In this document: piece after piece, positions 46,419-56,176 of the stretch
How the letters are laid out: each line of letters begins with the position of its first letter
How positions within the stretch are numbered: the first letter of the stretch is position 1
DNA from: Melioribacteraceae bacterium
GTDB taxonomy: Bacteria > Bacteroidota > Ignavibacteria > Ignavibacteriales > Melioribacteraceae
Assembly: GCA_021647785.1 (NCBI GenBank)
Contig: JAKIUC010000007.1
Location: 1 to 64,000 of the forward strand
Direction: 5' to 3'
Length of the DNA: 64,000 nucleotides
The notes under the pieces: generated by a model
The model's input: only the letters and a program-made list of their open reading frames with translations
Databases searched by the model: none
Told to the model about the DNA's origin: nothing
Program-made: the position numbers and the translations under genes

Positions 46419-47858
46419 ATGAGCCGAGAAACAGAAATAAAAATTCAATTATTTTTTCTACTTTTATTGATATGTACAAGTCAGATTTTTTCTTCAAATG
46501 AAATTAAAACTGATATTACAAGCATAACCATAAATAATGTAGTTCTTGAAAACCCGTTTGCATCAGATATTATTATTGAGCCAAATGATAAAATCACTTT
46601 CCATTTTGGTAAAAACTATAAGTTTTCATCAAATAAAGGGTTGGTATATTTAATTAATTTTAACAATGGTGAAATAAAAAAAACAATCAAAGAGAATAAA
46701 ATAACTTTTTCGAAATTAAAAGAGGGTGTTTATCCGTTAAGCGTACAAGCTTTTGTTGATGAAAACAATGAAATAATTCCGCTAACTATAAAATTTATTG
46801 TTAGAACTAAAACATCTGAATTTTCCAGCTCGCAATTATTAAATTTACCCCCAATAGCAATATATATTCTGCTTTCAATTTTACTGTTAGAGTTTATTCT
46901 AATTCTTTATCTACTATTTATTAAACGAGATAAAAAACTTATAATTACCGAACAAGAAGAATTTGTAAACTTAGACCAGGCTTATAGTGCTCTTAAAAAA
47001 AGCTATAAAGATTTAAATGATGCTAATAGAACTTTGGACTTTAACATAAAAAAAATGCAGAGAATTATTGGAAATTTGGAAAATGCAAACTTAGAATTAT
47101 TAAGTCAGAAAGAATCGCTCCTCACAAAGAAAACCCAGTTAGAAGAACTTCATGCACAAAAAGAAGAAGTATATGCTATAGCTGTTCATGATTTAAAAAA
47201 CCCTGCTGCTGCAATACGCGGGTTAATTGAATTGCTTGACGATTATGATTTAACCGCACAAGAACAGCAAGAAATTATGGAGGGAATTGTTGCCTCGTCA
47301 GAAAGCATATTTAAACTAACTGCCGAGTTAACAGAATCAATCTCTAAAGAAAGCATAGATAATGAAAAAGCAATAAATCTGGAAACAGCATCATTAAAGA
47401 AAGTGATCGATACCGTTTTTACAATCAACAGTGCCTATGCAAATAAAAAGGGTGTTCGGTTAATAAATAGATCATCCAAATCATTACCAAATTTTACTTT
47501 TGATCCTAATAAGATGAAAGAAGTTTTAGATAATTTAATTAATAATGCAATAAAATTTGGCACAAAGGATACTGAAGTTATTCTTGAATCGTTTTTTACA
47601 GATACAAAGTTAACTGTTGAAATTAGTGACAATGGCGTTGGTATGTCTGATGAAGATCTTAAAAAGATATTTAGTAAGGGTGGAAAACTCTCTGCTAAAC
47701 CAACTGGTGATGAAAGCAGTACCGGGCTTGGTTTGTGGATTGTAAAAAAACTTGTTGAAGCACATAATGGTAAAATATGGGTAAAAAGTAAACTTGAGAA
47801 AGGCTCAACTTTTGTTATTGAAATACCAACTAACCTAACTTCTGATAAGGTGGATTGA
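46419..47858 (+). CDS. Membrane sensor histidine kinase
   Basis: The protein has 479 residues. A signal/first helix (about 10-27), a periplasmic Ig-like sensor of about 110 residues and a second membrane helix (about 145-170) precede a coiled coil (about 185-245). The HisKA domain has the phosphoacceptor in AVHDLKNPAAAIRG (near 254), and the HATPase domain has the N box (NLINNAIKFG), G1 (DNGVGMSDED) and G2 (STGLGLWIVKKL). No response regulator gene is adjacent, so the partner lies elsewhere. It stands alone, divergent from the SRPBCC operon. Confidence 0.88.
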   Translation: MSRETEIKIQLFFLLLLICTSQIFSSNEIKTDITSITINNVVLENPFASDIIIEPNDKITFHFGKNYKFSSNKGLVYLINFNNGEIKKTIKENKITFSKLKEGVYPLSVQAFVDENNEIIPLTIKFIVRTKTSEFSSSQLLNLPPIAIYILLSILLLEFILILYLLFIKRDKKLIITEQEEFVNLDQAYSALKKSYKDLNDANRTLDFNIKKMQRIIGNLENANLELLSQKESLLTKKTQLEELHAQKEEVYAIAVHDLKNPAAAIRGLIELLDDYDLTAQEQQEIMEGIVASSESIFKLTAELTESISKESIDNEKAINLETASLKKVIDTVFTINSAYANKKGVRLINRSSKSLPNFTFDPNKMKEVLDNLINNAIKFGTKDTEVILESFFTDTKLTVEISDNGVGMSDEDLKKIFSKGGKLSAKPTGDESSTGLGLWIVKKLVEAHNGKIWVKSKLEKGSTFVIEIPTNLTSDKVD

Positions 47859-47985
47859 TTTGACACTATTATCAAGATATCTCACTACTTTTTATATCTT
47901 TTTCAAGAGAATTAATATGGTTTAAAATCAACTTGCTTTTTGGATGTTATAATAATAGGTTTTGCATAAACAAATTTTAAGGTTT

Positions 47986-49386
47986 ATGGAATTTTATAAC
48001 GACTACCCAGATGAGTTTGAAGGATTTGATTTTGATGAAGAAGCTCTTCTAAATAGAATTGGAAATAGTCTTTCCTTGATTGAAGATGGTACTGCCATTC
48101 TCAACATAGAGAGCATTGAAGAGACTATTCATCTATGTATTGAAAATGATTTCATAGAAGAGGGTTTAATTTTGGTGGAATCTGTTTTGGAAATTCATCC
48201 CTACAATTCTGAGTTTTGGCAATACAAAGGAATATTGTTAAATAATAAATTTGAATTTGAGGATGCATATTTTGCATTTCAAAGCTCCCTTGCATTAAGC
48301 CCAACTGATGTAGAGACATTAATAAATATGTCAATTGCTGAGGAAAACTTAGATTTAATTGATGATGCAATTGAATCATTAGAGCAAGTTCTTAAAATTG
48401 AACAACACAACGATGAAGCATTTTATAGTTTAGGCTTTCTTTATGAAAGGGTAAATAAATTTGAAAATGCTATTGAGCTTTTTAATATTGCTGTTGAACT
48501 TGACCCTTTATTTGCTGAGGCATGGTATGAGTTGGGATATTGCTACGAGTCCCTCGATAGGTTAGACGATGCACTTTTGGCTTATGATAAATATCTTGAA
48601 ATTGAACCATATAGTTATTCAGGCTGGTATAACAAAGGCATTGTTTATGTAAAGCAGAAAAAATTTGATGAAGCTATAAATGATTTTGAACTTTCAATTG
48701 CAATTAAAGATGATTTCTCTAGCTCCTGGTTTAACTGCGGAGTTGCCCATGCAAACTTAGAAGAATTTGATAAAGCCCTTGAGAACATTAAGGAAGCGTC
48801 TAAGTTAGATAAAAATGATGAAGCAATATGGTACACACTTGGTCAAGCATACGAAGATTTAGAATTATATGAAGATGCAATAATATCATACACAAAAGCT
48901 CTACAGCTTGAGAGTAGATTCTTTGATGCCTACTTAGCTCGTGCAGTTTGTTTTAATAATATAGACAAAACCGGATTTGCTATAAAGGATATAAAAAAAA
49001 CAATTTCGTTGTTTGATTCATCCGTTGAAGCTTGGCAAACCAAAGCGAGAATTGAAATAAATATGGGTGAATTAAATTTAGCAATTGAGAGCCTAAAAAA
49101 ACTTCTATCTATAGATGATAAATATTTTGAAGCCTGGAGTGACCTTGCTGATATTTATTCTGAAATGGGGAACTGGAAAGAGAGCATTAATGCTTTTAAT
49201 GTTTGCACTAAACTACAGCCAGAAAATGCAAGTTCTTACTATGGAATAGCAAAACAAAAAATATTACTTAGTGAAAACAAGGAGGCTATTGAATACCTCA
49301 AATCTTCTTTTGCATCAAACCCTAATGTTAGAAATGAACTTTCGAAAGATTTTCCTGAATTATCACAAACAAAAAGACACTTATAA
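47986..49386 (+). CDS. Tetratricopeptide-repeat protein
   Basis: The protein has 466 residues. An acidic start (FYNDYPDEFEGFDFDEEALLNRI) is followed by about 11 TPR units with the W/Y...G/A...F/Y...A pattern (AWYELGYCYESLDRLDDALLAYDKYLEIEP and similar). There is no signal peptide, so it is probably a cytoplasmic scaffold. A TTG at 47962 opens the frame, but the ATG at 47986 has AAGG five bases upstream and is preferred. It precedes aroE by 12 bp and may be co-transcribed. The function is unknown; similar TPR proteins are common in this phylum. Confidence 0.82.
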   Translation: MEFYNDYPDEFEGFDFDEEALLNRIGNSLSLIEDGTAILNIESIEETIHLCIENDFIEEGLILVESVLEIHPYNSEFWQYKGILLNNKFEFEDAYFAFQSSLALSPTDVETLINMSIAEENLDLIDDAIESLEQVLKIEQHNDEAFYSLGFLYERVNKFENAIELFNIAVELDPLFAEAWYELGYCYESLDRLDDALLAYDKYLEIEPYSYSGWYNKGIVYVKQKKFDEAINDFELSIAIKDDFSSSWFNCGVAHANLEEFDKALENIKEASKLDKNDEAIWYTLGQAYEDLELYEDAIISYTKALQLESRFFDAYLARAVCFNNIDKTGFAIKDIKKTISLFDSSVEAWQTKARIEINMGELNLAIESLKKLLSIDDKYFEAWSDLADIYSEMGNWKESINAFNVCTKLQPENASSYYGIAKQKILLSENKEAIEYLKSSFASNPNVRNELSKDFPELSQTKRHL

Positions 49387-49398
49387 ATAAAGGGCGAC

Positions 49399-50268
49399 AT
49401 GCAATCACCAGTTGAAATTAATAGCAATACAAAAATAGTAGGAGTAATTGGACATCCAATTAAGCATACGCTTTCTCCAGTAATGCACAACTATGCCTTT
49501 AATAAACTTAAGCTCGATTTTGTTTATCTACCGTTTAATATTTCTTCAACAGAATTGAAGGATTCATTAAAAGGTATGATAGCATTGGGGATTAAAGGAT
49601 TTAATGTTACAATTCCTCACAAAGAAAGAATAGTAGAATACATGGACGAACTCTCTGACAGTGCAAAAATAGTTGGAGCCGTTAATACTGTTGTAAATGA
49701 TAACGGAACACTAATTGGATATAATACAGATGTTAATGGTATTATTAATACATTAGAAGAGTTTAAAAATGAGATTAATGGAAAAACTGTAAGTGTGTTA
49801 GGTGCTGGCGGTGCTGCAAGATCTGTTATATACACACTTATTAATCATTTTAATGTTAAGAGGATTAATATTATTAATCGTACAGTTGAAAAAGCAGAAT
49901 CATTGAAAGATTATTTTTCATCAAAAATGTTGTTTGAAAAAATTAAGATCTACGAGTTAATTCCTCCGGATGTTACAGAAATTTTGGCTAAGTCTAAATT
50001 AATTATAAATGCCTCTTCAATAGGTATGTCGCCTGAAGATGATGATTCCCCCACTACAATTCCAGAATCGTTTAATAAAAATCAGATTGTTTTTGATATT
50101 GTTTATAATCCGCGAAAAACAGTATTCTTAACATTAGCCAATGAACAAGGGGCTTTAACTATTAATGGATTGAAAATGTTTGTTGCACAAGGGGCAAAAT
50201 CATTTGAGTTGTGGACAGGGGAAACTATGCCAACAGATCAAATTTTAGAATTATTGAGTGAAGAGTAA
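49399..50268 (+). CDS. aroE: Shikimate dehydrogenase
   Basis: The 289-residue protein has GVIGHPIKHTLSPVMHN (15-31), the catalytic Lys in NVTIPHKE (K75), the substrate-binding Asp in GYNTDVNG (D111) and the NADP-binding loop LGAGGAARSV (134-143). The family C-terminal motif GLKMFVAQGAKSFELWTG is also present. It reduces 3-dehydroshikimate to shikimate in chorismate synthesis, and so supplies both aromatic amino acids and menaquinone, whose late genes lie 2 kb away. An AAGGGCGAC site precedes the ATG. Confidence 0.93.
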   Translation: MQSPVEINSNTKIVGVIGHPIKHTLSPVMHNYAFNKLKLDFVYLPFNISSTELKDSLKGMIALGIKGFNVTIPHKERIVEYMDELSDSAKIVGAVNTVVNDNGTLIGYNTDVNGIINTLEEFKNEINGKTVSVLGAGGAARSVIYTLINHFNVKRINIINRTVEKAESLKDYFSSKMLFEKIKIYELIPPDVTEILAKSKLIINASSIGMSPEDDDSPTTIPESFNKNQIVFDIVYNPRKTVFLTLANEQGALTINGLKMFVAQGAKSFELWTGETMPTDQILELLSEE

Positions 50269-50278
50269 TATCCCCGAG

Positions 50279-51649
50279 TTACTTGGTTGCCTGCTCTATT
50301 TTTATTCCTTCTTCGTTGTAAATAATCTCAGAATTTAATTCTCCAAGGGAATAGCTTGCTTCACGTTTTATTAATCCATTGCTGTGATATGAGTAAAAAA
50401 CACCATCTGGCAAATCATAAGTAAACCTACCGTAATCTGAGACTTCACCATTTGAAAAATACCATGTGGCAAACCCTGACTTCCTTCCATTTAGAAAATC
50501 AATTTTAGATTTTAAATTCCCATTTTCATAAAAGGTTGATTCTATTCCAATTATTTTCCCAGAGTGATATTCTCTTTCCTCCTTTAACTGACCGTTAGAG
50601 TAAAATGTCTTCATCGTTCCATCTAAAGAGTCTTTATCAAAATATGCAGTTTCAATTAAAATACCTTCATTGTTGTAGAGGTTACGCTTTCCTTCTTTTT
50701 TTCCGTTAAAATATTCAGTCCACTCAAGGATAATTCCTTCATCCGAGTACTTACTTGAAACACCATTTAGTAAACCTTCTTTATAGTTTTTTTCAAATTC
50801 TAAAAAACCATTTAAATGAAAATATCTGTTTCGTCCATTCAATTTCCCATCTTTAAAACTTTGCTCGGATTTCAGAAAACCGTTTCCATAATAATCGCTA
50901 AAACTCTCTTCCACCTTTGCGGTTCTTGAACCATGCTCATACTTAATTCGTTTAGTAACCTGTCCATTTTTATAAGTATCTATAACCCTAATTGAGCCAT
51001 CGGGATAATAGATGTACGAGGTTCCCTCAAGTTTTCCTTCTTTGTAGAGAGCTTCGAGAGCAACTTGGTTGAAATCGTAATATACTTTTGTAAGCCCATC
51101 CATTTTTCCATTTTTGTAGTTTCGCTCAACTTCTAACCATCCATTTTCAAAATATATTTTGGAGAGACCATCTAACACACCATTTTTATAATTCCATATT
51201 CCCTGCAATGCACCACTTTTATAGTACGTTTTTGTAAACCCATCTTGAACACCATTATTGTAAAATGGTTCTGACCACAACTCTCCTGTTATGTAATACC
51301 ACTGCGATTTCCCTTCAAGTTTTCCGTGAATGTAATTCCATCGCATACTTAATGTACCATCCTCAAAGTACCAAAGAGATGTTCCCTCTTCTAAACCATT
51401 AACAAATGTCCAATCTTTCCAAAGTGACCCAGACTCATAATACTCTTGATATATCCCATTCTTTACGCCATTTACATATTCGCCATAAGTTTTAATTTTT
51501 CCATTTTTAAACCGCTCAGTAATTATTTTTCCTTTGAAATCTTTCCGAGAAACACTCGTGTCCCGGAGCTGTAAGTTTTTTTCTGCCGAAGTGGTTTGGG
51601 CAGAGAGAGTGAGTGAAAACATTAAGGCAATAAATATTGAAAATATCAT
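50279..51649 (-). CDS. Secreted MORN-repeat protein
   Basis: The protein has 456 residues. A signal peptide (about 1-18, ending LSAQ) is followed by roughly 17 MORN_2-type repeats of about 23-24 residues with the pattern YxxGxLxxxxxYxNGxxdG (for example YKNGKMDGLTKVYYDFNQ). Such repeats form extended beta-sheets; related YwqK-type proteins are annotated as antitoxins, but no toxin is adjacent here. It is probably periplasmic or outer-membrane associated. It converges with aroE (10-bp gap). Confidence 0.83.
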   Translation of the reverse strand: MIFSIFIALMFSLTLSAQTTSAEKNLQLRDTSVSRKDFKGKIITERFKNGKIKTYGEYVNGVKNGIYQEYYESGSLWKDWTFVNGLEEGTSLWYFEDGTLSMRWNYIHGKLEGKSQWYYITGELWSEPFYNNGVQDGFTKTYYKSGALQGIWNYKNGVLDGLSKIYFENGWLEVERNYKNGKMDGLTKVYYDFNQVALEALYKEGKLEGTSYIYYPDGSIRVIDTYKNGQVTKRIKYEHGSRTAKVEESFSDYYGNGFLKSEQSFKDGKLNGRNRYFHLNGFLEFEKNYKEGLLNGVSSKYSDEGIILEWTEYFNGKKEGKRNLYNNEGILIETAYFDKDSLDGTMKTFYSNGQLKEEREYHSGKIIGIESTFYENGNLKSKIDFLNGRKSGFATWYFSNGEVSDYGRFTYDLPDGVFYSYHSNGLIKREASYSLGELNSEIIYNEEGIKIEQATK

Positions 51650-51747
51650 ACATCCATTAGGTTAAATTCAAAGGTGAAAAATAGAAAATTATGTTATATA
51701 AATTCAGCAAAAATATTTAACTTTAGCAAAACTATTTTGAGGATGTA

Positions 51748-52149
51748 ATGTTTGAAACAGAAAGAATTGTTGAGTTTGGAATGTGTGATAGTGCGGGAGT
51801 TTTATTCTTCGCAAAAATATTTGAACTGAGCCATTCTGCTTATGAGGAGTTTATTTTACGAAGTGATTTAAGAAATAATTATTTTGAAAATGATGAATTA
51901 GTAATTCCCATAGTTAGTGCAACATCCAACTTTAACAAGCCAATAACACTACACGAAGTTTTGAAAATTAATATTGTGGTTTCAAAAATTGGAAATTCTT
52001 CCTTTCAACTTACCACTATTTTTTTGGATGAAGTGGACAAAGCGAAAGCTACAGTTACAACTACCCACGTTTTTGTTGATAAGAAGGAGTTTAATAAAAC
52101 AGAAATACCTGATGAATTTTTAAATTTGCTTAAAAAGAACCAGCAATAA
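51748..52149 (+). CDS. Hotdog-fold acyl-CoA thioesterase, probably DHNA-CoA hydrolase
   Basis: The 133-residue protein is a 4-hydroxybenzoyl-CoA-thioesterase-type hotdog domain. The start FETERIVEFGMCDSAGVLFFAKIFELSH contains the catalytic Asp region (D14) and the long hotdog helix. Its position beside menE, menC and menA suggests it hydrolyses 1,4-dihydroxy-2-naphthoyl-CoA, the step between MenB and MenA. This assignment rests on context, since family members vary in substrate. The gene runs opposite to menE, and the two coding ends overlap by 20 bp. GAGGATGT precedes the ATG. Confidence 0.75.
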   Translation: MFETERIVEFGMCDSAGVLFFAKIFELSHSAYEEFILRSDLRNNYFENDELVIPIVSATSNFNKPITLHEVLKINIVVSKIGNSSFQLTTIFLDEVDKAKATVTTTHVFVDKKEFNKTEIPDEFLNLLKKNQQ

Positions 52150-53557
52150 TATTTTTCTCGAACAATACTTTTATCGCTTCAATATTTACTTTCCCCAGTG
52201 CTGACTTTGGAATTTCAGTAACAAACAAAATCTTTTTTGGAATTTTGAAAGCGGCAATTTTTAATTTTAAGTTTTTAAATATCATATCTTTTTCTAAAAC
52301 AGAATTCTTTTTAAGTACAATAATCGCAACAGGCACCTGCCCCCACTCATCATCCTTAATTGGAAAAACAAAAGACTCACTAACCTCACTATGCTCATTT
52401 ATCAACATCTCAATTTCACGCGGGTCTATATTCTCCCCTCCGGAAACAATTAAATCTTCTCTGCGGGAAACAACAAAAAGTCTATTCTCTTTATCTAAGA
52501 AACCATAATCGCCAGTTAAATAGTAGCCATCGTGGATTTTATCATTCCAGTTAGATATATCATTCAAATATCCCTTAGCTATTGCATTGCTTTTTATAGC
52601 AATCTCACCAACAGTATTAATTTCGACACTCCTTTTCGATTCATCCAATATTTTTAGTTTAACATTTTCAAGTGGTCTTCCTGCACAGGCTGGATGTGCC
52701 TTCAACTCCTTACCACTACACGCTGTAACCATAGCAGTGGTCTCCGATGAACCATAGACTTTTACTATTTGCCAATTATTTTTGAAAGCAGAATGGATAA
52801 GGCTGTCGCTACTTGGTCCACCTCCTAAAAACAGATATCGCAAATTCTCATTTGGCTTTGTACCAATTTCTATTAAACGATTTAACACCGTAGGGACAAA
52901 AGAAATAATTGTAGGATTATCTTTTTGCATTGATTTTACAATATCATCTTGCTTTAATGATTTTGGCAAAACCAAAGTACCTCCAGAAAGCAAAGCACGA
53001 TTTATAATTGCAAAACCTCCAATATGGTAAAAAGGGAGCGATGTTAGAAAACAATCCGTACTTGAAAAATTAAACTCTTTGGTTTCTGAAAGGTAACTTT
53101 GATAAAGGTTGTTGTTTGTAATTTCAACACCTTTGGGTTTGCCTGATGAACCTGATGTATATATAATAACAGCGGTATCATAAGGGTTTGCGGTGTTGTG
53201 GTATTCTAACACATCATTGTTAGATTCTATTTTCATCTCGATGGATTGAGTTTCTGAAAGTTGCTTTTTGAACTTTTGGCTTTTAATTACTTTTGAAATA
53301 TTGATAGATTTAAGAATAGATAAAATCTCAACATCTTTTAATCTAGTATTTATTGGAATTGGTATAGCACTAATTCTCCATAAAGCAAAAATGGAAATTA
53401 CATATTCAATAGAATTGTTACTTAAAAGTGGAACATATTCTTTAGGCTTTATTCCATTACTTAAATAATATTTTGCCGTGCCATTAATAAAAGATGTTAA
53501 CTCAAAAAAGCTGACACTTCGTTTATCATCAATGATAGCAATGGAATTAGAAGTCAT
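52130..53557 (-). CDS. menE: o-Succinylbenzoate-CoA ligase
   Basis: The 475-residue adenylate-forming enzyme has the P-loop TSGSSGKPKG (134-143), a KVYGSSETTAM motif, the YLTGDYG motif and the C-terminal hinge SRREDLIVSGGENIDPREIE with the Lys of GKVNIEAIK near the end. MenC follows directly (four-base overlap), then MenA, so OSB is the expected acid. It activates o-succinylbenzoate with ATP and CoA for naphthoate ring closure. MenF, MenD, MenH and MenB are not in the window. Confidence 0.88.
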   Translation of the reverse strand: MTSNSIAIIDDKRSVSFFELTSFINGTAKYYLSNGIKPKEYVPLLSNNSIEYVISIFALWRISAIPIPINTRLKDVEILSILKSINISKVIKSQKFKKQLSETQSIEMKIESNNDVLEYHNTANPYDTAVIIYTSGSSGKPKGVEITNNNLYQSYLSETKEFNFSSTDCFLTSLPFYHIGGFAIINRALLSGGTLVLPKSLKQDDIVKSMQKDNPTIISFVPTVLNRLIEIGTKPNENLRYLFLGGGPSSDSLIHSAFKNNWQIVKVYGSSETTAMVTACSGKELKAHPACAGRPLENVKLKILDESKRSVEINTVGEIAIKSNAIAKGYLNDISNWNDKIHDGYYLTGDYGFLDKENRLFVVSRREDLIVSGGENIDPREIEMLINEHSEVSESFVFPIKDDEWGQVPVAIIVLKKNSVLEKDMIFKNLKLKIAAFKIPKKILFVTEIPKSALGKVNIEAIKVLFEKNIIAGSF

Positions 53558-54612
53558 ACAGCAAGACCATTAAACTTTGGTGGGTAGGTTTTCGGATTAA
53601 AAAGTATCTCTCCTTTGGAGACCAAATAATCATCTGTTGCTAAATCTTCAATAAAATGGTTGGCAGTATTTAATCCATGAGCATAATTCCCCTTTATAAA
53701 TGAGGCTATCAAAACTAATGCCGATCGCCCAACTACAGATTCAAAAGCCGATGAAATTATTATTTTCTTTCCAAGGCTTTCTGCAGATTTTATAAGCGAA
53801 ATGGTTTGAATTATACTTCCAAGTATTGATGGCTTTAGAACAATGGTAGTAATGTTTGAACGTTCAATTATTTTTTTTGCTTCCGAAACGTTCCTGATTG
53901 ATTCATCAATGGCAATAGGGATGCGACTAAAATCAGAAAGCATTATCAATTCATTAATATTATTGACTGGTTGTTCAAGTAATTCAATTTTATCCTGCGG
54001 CAAATTATTAACTGCAAATTCGGCTTGTTGGTAATTCCAATTTCCATTTACATCCAATCTAATTTTAATTGAATCATCAACACGAGTAGCAATATTTTTT
54101 ACAAATTCAACATCATCTTCAACAGAATTAACCCCAAGTTTAATTTTTATAGTTTTAAAATCTGCAATTAGTAAACTATCTATCTCTCTAAAGGTCTCAT
54201 CTTTCGATTTAATTCCCACTATTCCATTTACTAAAGTTCTTTTTTCATTTCTTAATATTGAACTTAGTTCCCCTCTTTGAATAAGTAAAGAAATTACAGC
54301 CTGCTCAATTCCAAAAAGGAGTGAAGGCAAATTTGAAATGGAATGTAACTCAGTAATTAAATCGAACTCTTCATTCCTTGCAGATTTACTAATTATTGAA
54401 TAGTAAAGTCTATTAAGTGCAGCTTCACATTCATCCAACGGTTCGGCACTAAAACCCGGAAGTGGGGAGACTTCACCATAACCAATAAAATTATTTTCAT
54501 CCACAATTTTAACAATAAAACCTTTTCTTGATTCAATAGTAAAGGAGGCATTTCTCAATGGTTCTTTTAACATTAAACTAAATTGAGAAAATTTAAAATC
54601 TCTAATTAACAT
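53554..54612 (-). CDS. menC: o-Succinylbenzoate synthase
   Basis: The 352-residue enolase-superfamily enzyme has the KxK catalytic pair in TIKIKLGV and the metal ligands in RLDVNGNW, LLEQPVN and IAIDESI; the second catalytic Lys is in VLKPSILGS. It dehydrates SHCHC to o-succinylbenzoate. GYGEVSPLPGFS near the start is also typical of the family. Its ends overlap menA (7 bp upstream) and menE (4 bp downstream), indicating one tight operon on the minus strand. The related function of N-acylamino-acid racemase is less likely in this context. Confidence 0.9.
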   Translation of the reverse strand: MLIRDFKFSQFSLMLKEPLRNASFTIESRKGFIVKIVDENNFIGYGEVSPLPGFSAEPLDECEAALNRLYYSIISKSARNEEFDLITELHSISNLPSLLFGIEQAVISLLIQRGELSSILRNEKRTLVNGIVGIKSKDETFREIDSLLIADFKTIKIKLGVNSVEDDVEFVKNIATRVDDSIKIRLDVNGNWNYQQAEFAVNNLPQDKIELLEQPVNNINELIMLSDFSRIPIAIDESIRNVSEAKKIIERSNITTIVLKPSILGSIIQTISLIKSAESLGKKIIISSAFESVVGRSALVLIASFIKGNYAHGLNTANHFIEDLATDDYLVSKGEILFNPKTYPPKFNGLAV

Positions 54613-55502
54613 AATATTATTCCGATAGAAAAAAGGAGCGAGTAAAATATTGAAAGCTTCGCTGTAAGCTCAAGAGTTTTGTTAAGTTCAACCCCATTAA
54701 GCCGAGTCATATCTATCTGTAATTTTATTGCTAACGGTAAAGTCAGTAAAGGTAATAGAATAAAGGGTGTTGTGCCATACGAGAAATAAAGGAAAAGTGG
54801 AATTAGAAATGAAATCAATAATGAAAAAAAATATTGATAGAGAGAAAAAGATTTGCCAAACTTTACAGCCAAAGTATTTTTGCTTTTCTTTTTATCTTCA
54901 TCAGCATCGCGATAGTTATTAACAACTAAAATGTTTGTAATTAATAATCCAACAGGAATTGAAGCAAGCAAAGCAAATTGTGAAAACTCAATTGCCTGAA
55001 CGTAATAAGTTCCAAGAGTTGCCACAACTCCAAAAAAAAGAAATACAAAAATATCACCAAGTCCATTGTAAGCAAGGGGATAAGGACCCGCAGTATATGC
55101 ATAGCCGGAAACAATTGATAAAATTCCAACCAGTAAAATTATCCATCCAGTTAGATATACAAGATATAAGCCAAGTAAAAATGTAGCTCCAAAGGTAAAA
55201 TAGATTGCTCGCTTCATTTGCTCTTGCGAAATCAATCCAGCAGCCAAAGCCCTTGTTGGACCAACTCTGTTTTCATCATCAGCTCCTTTAAGATAATCGT
55301 AAAGGTCATTAACAAAGTTTGTTCCTATCTGAATTAGTACGGAACAAATTAGAGCTATTAGAGCCGCAGATAAGTTGAGCTTACCAGCATTTGCAGCCAC
55401 TGCAGTACCTACAAAAACTGGAGCTAATGCTGCAAGTAATGTTTTGGGTCTGCTTGCTAAAAGCCAAACAGCAATTCTATTTTTTGAAATGTCTTTAGCC
55501 AT
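54606..55502 (-). CDS. menA: 1,4-Dihydroxy-2-naphthoate polyprenyltransferase
   Basis: The 298-residue UbiA-family membrane protein has about nine helices. The first Asp-rich motif is NDLYDYLKGAD (65-75) followed by RVGPTRALAAGLI, and the second is NNYRDADEDKKKSKNTLAV. It joins the naphthoate ring to the polyprenyl chain to give demethylmenaquinone at the inner membrane. It is the first gene of the menA-menC-menE operon. Menaquinone is the expected respiratory quinone for an anaerobe of this group. Confidence 0.92.
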   Translation of the reverse strand: MAKDISKNRIAVWLLASRPKTLLAALAPVFVGTAVAANAGKLNLSAALIALICSVLIQIGTNFVNDLYDYLKGADDENRVGPTRALAAGLISQEQMKRAIYFTFGATFLLGLYLVYLTGWIILLVGILSIVSGYAYTAGPYPLAYNGLGDIFVFLFFGVVATLGTYYVQAIEFSQFALLASIPVGLLITNILVVNNYRDADEDKKKSKNTLAVKFGKSFSLYQYFFSLLISFLIPLFLYFSYGTTPFILLPLLTLPLAIKLQIDMTRLNGVELNKTLELTAKLSIFYSLLFSIGIILC

Positions 55503-55569
55503 TTAATAAAAATTGTTTTCAAAGTAATAATGCAAGATAAAAAGAATAATTCCAAATTGTATGCACAAC

Positions 55570-55620
55570 ACAAAGTGTCGTGTAAATGCCGTAACAAAGT
55601 GGTTGATTTATACAAAGTGG
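55570..55620. promoter_or_regulatory. Three ACAAAGTG sites upstream of the HTH gene
   Basis: The motif occurs at 55570-55577, 55594-55602 and 55612-55620 in one orientation, the last two as ACAAAGTGG. All lie in the 153-bp divergent gap between menA and the HTH gene, 36 to 86 bp before its ATG. They could be operator sites for that regulator. Confidence 0.45.
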
Positions 55621-55655
55621 TGTTTTACATTTACAGCAGATAGAATGGAGAAAAA

Positions 55656-56168
55656 ATGAACCAGCACGAAATAGGAAGAAAGCTCTTAGAGCTAAGAAAG
55701 AAGAAAGGCTTAACTCAAGAGGAATTGGCAATTAGATGTGGAGTAAATGTTAGAAGTATTCAGAGAATTGAAGCTGGCACAGTGAGTCCGCGAGTTTCAA
55801 CTTTAAAACTTATTGGAGCAGAGTTGGATTATGAGATTCCATTTGATGAAAATGATGATTTGAAATTTTGGCTGCTAACCCTGCACTTATCTAATTTTAT
55901 ATCTTTTCCAATATTTCCGTTAATAATTTGGTTACTTAAAAAAGATGAGAATCCAGAAATAGATAGACAGGGAAAGGATGTAATCAATTTTCAAATAAGT
56001 ATGATGATTTATCTCTTTGCTTCTGCAATTCTTGTTTTTTTTATTATTGGAATTGTACTTCTTCTTTTCCTGGCTTTATATATTACAATCATCACAATTA
56101 TAAATTCAACCCGAGTTGTGATGGAAAAGGATTATAAATATTATTTTACCATTAAGTTTATAAAGTAA
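55656..56168 (+). CDS. XRE-type HTH regulator fused to a DUF4870-like membrane domain
   Basis: The 170-residue protein has an N-terminal helix-turn-helix (about 5-58: EIGRKLLELRKKKGLTQEELAIRCGVNVRSIQRIEAG). It is followed by a membrane part of three or four helices (about 70-150) with the DUF4870 pattern WLLKKDENPEIDRQGKDVINFQISMMIY. The fusion tethers a DNA-binding domain to the membrane. Possible operator repeats lie upstream, so self-regulation or control of the divergent menA operon is plausible. GGAG precedes the ATG by six bases. Confidence 0.85.
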   Translation: MNQHEIGRKLLELRKKKGLTQEELAIRCGVNVRSIQRIEAGTVSPRVSTLKLIGAELDYEIPFDENDDLKFWLLTLHLSNFISFPIFPLIIWLLKKDENPEIDRQGKDVINFQISMMIYLFASAILVFFIIGIVLLLFLALYITIITIINSTRVVMEKDYKYYFTIKFIK

Positions 56169-56176
56169 TTAACTAC

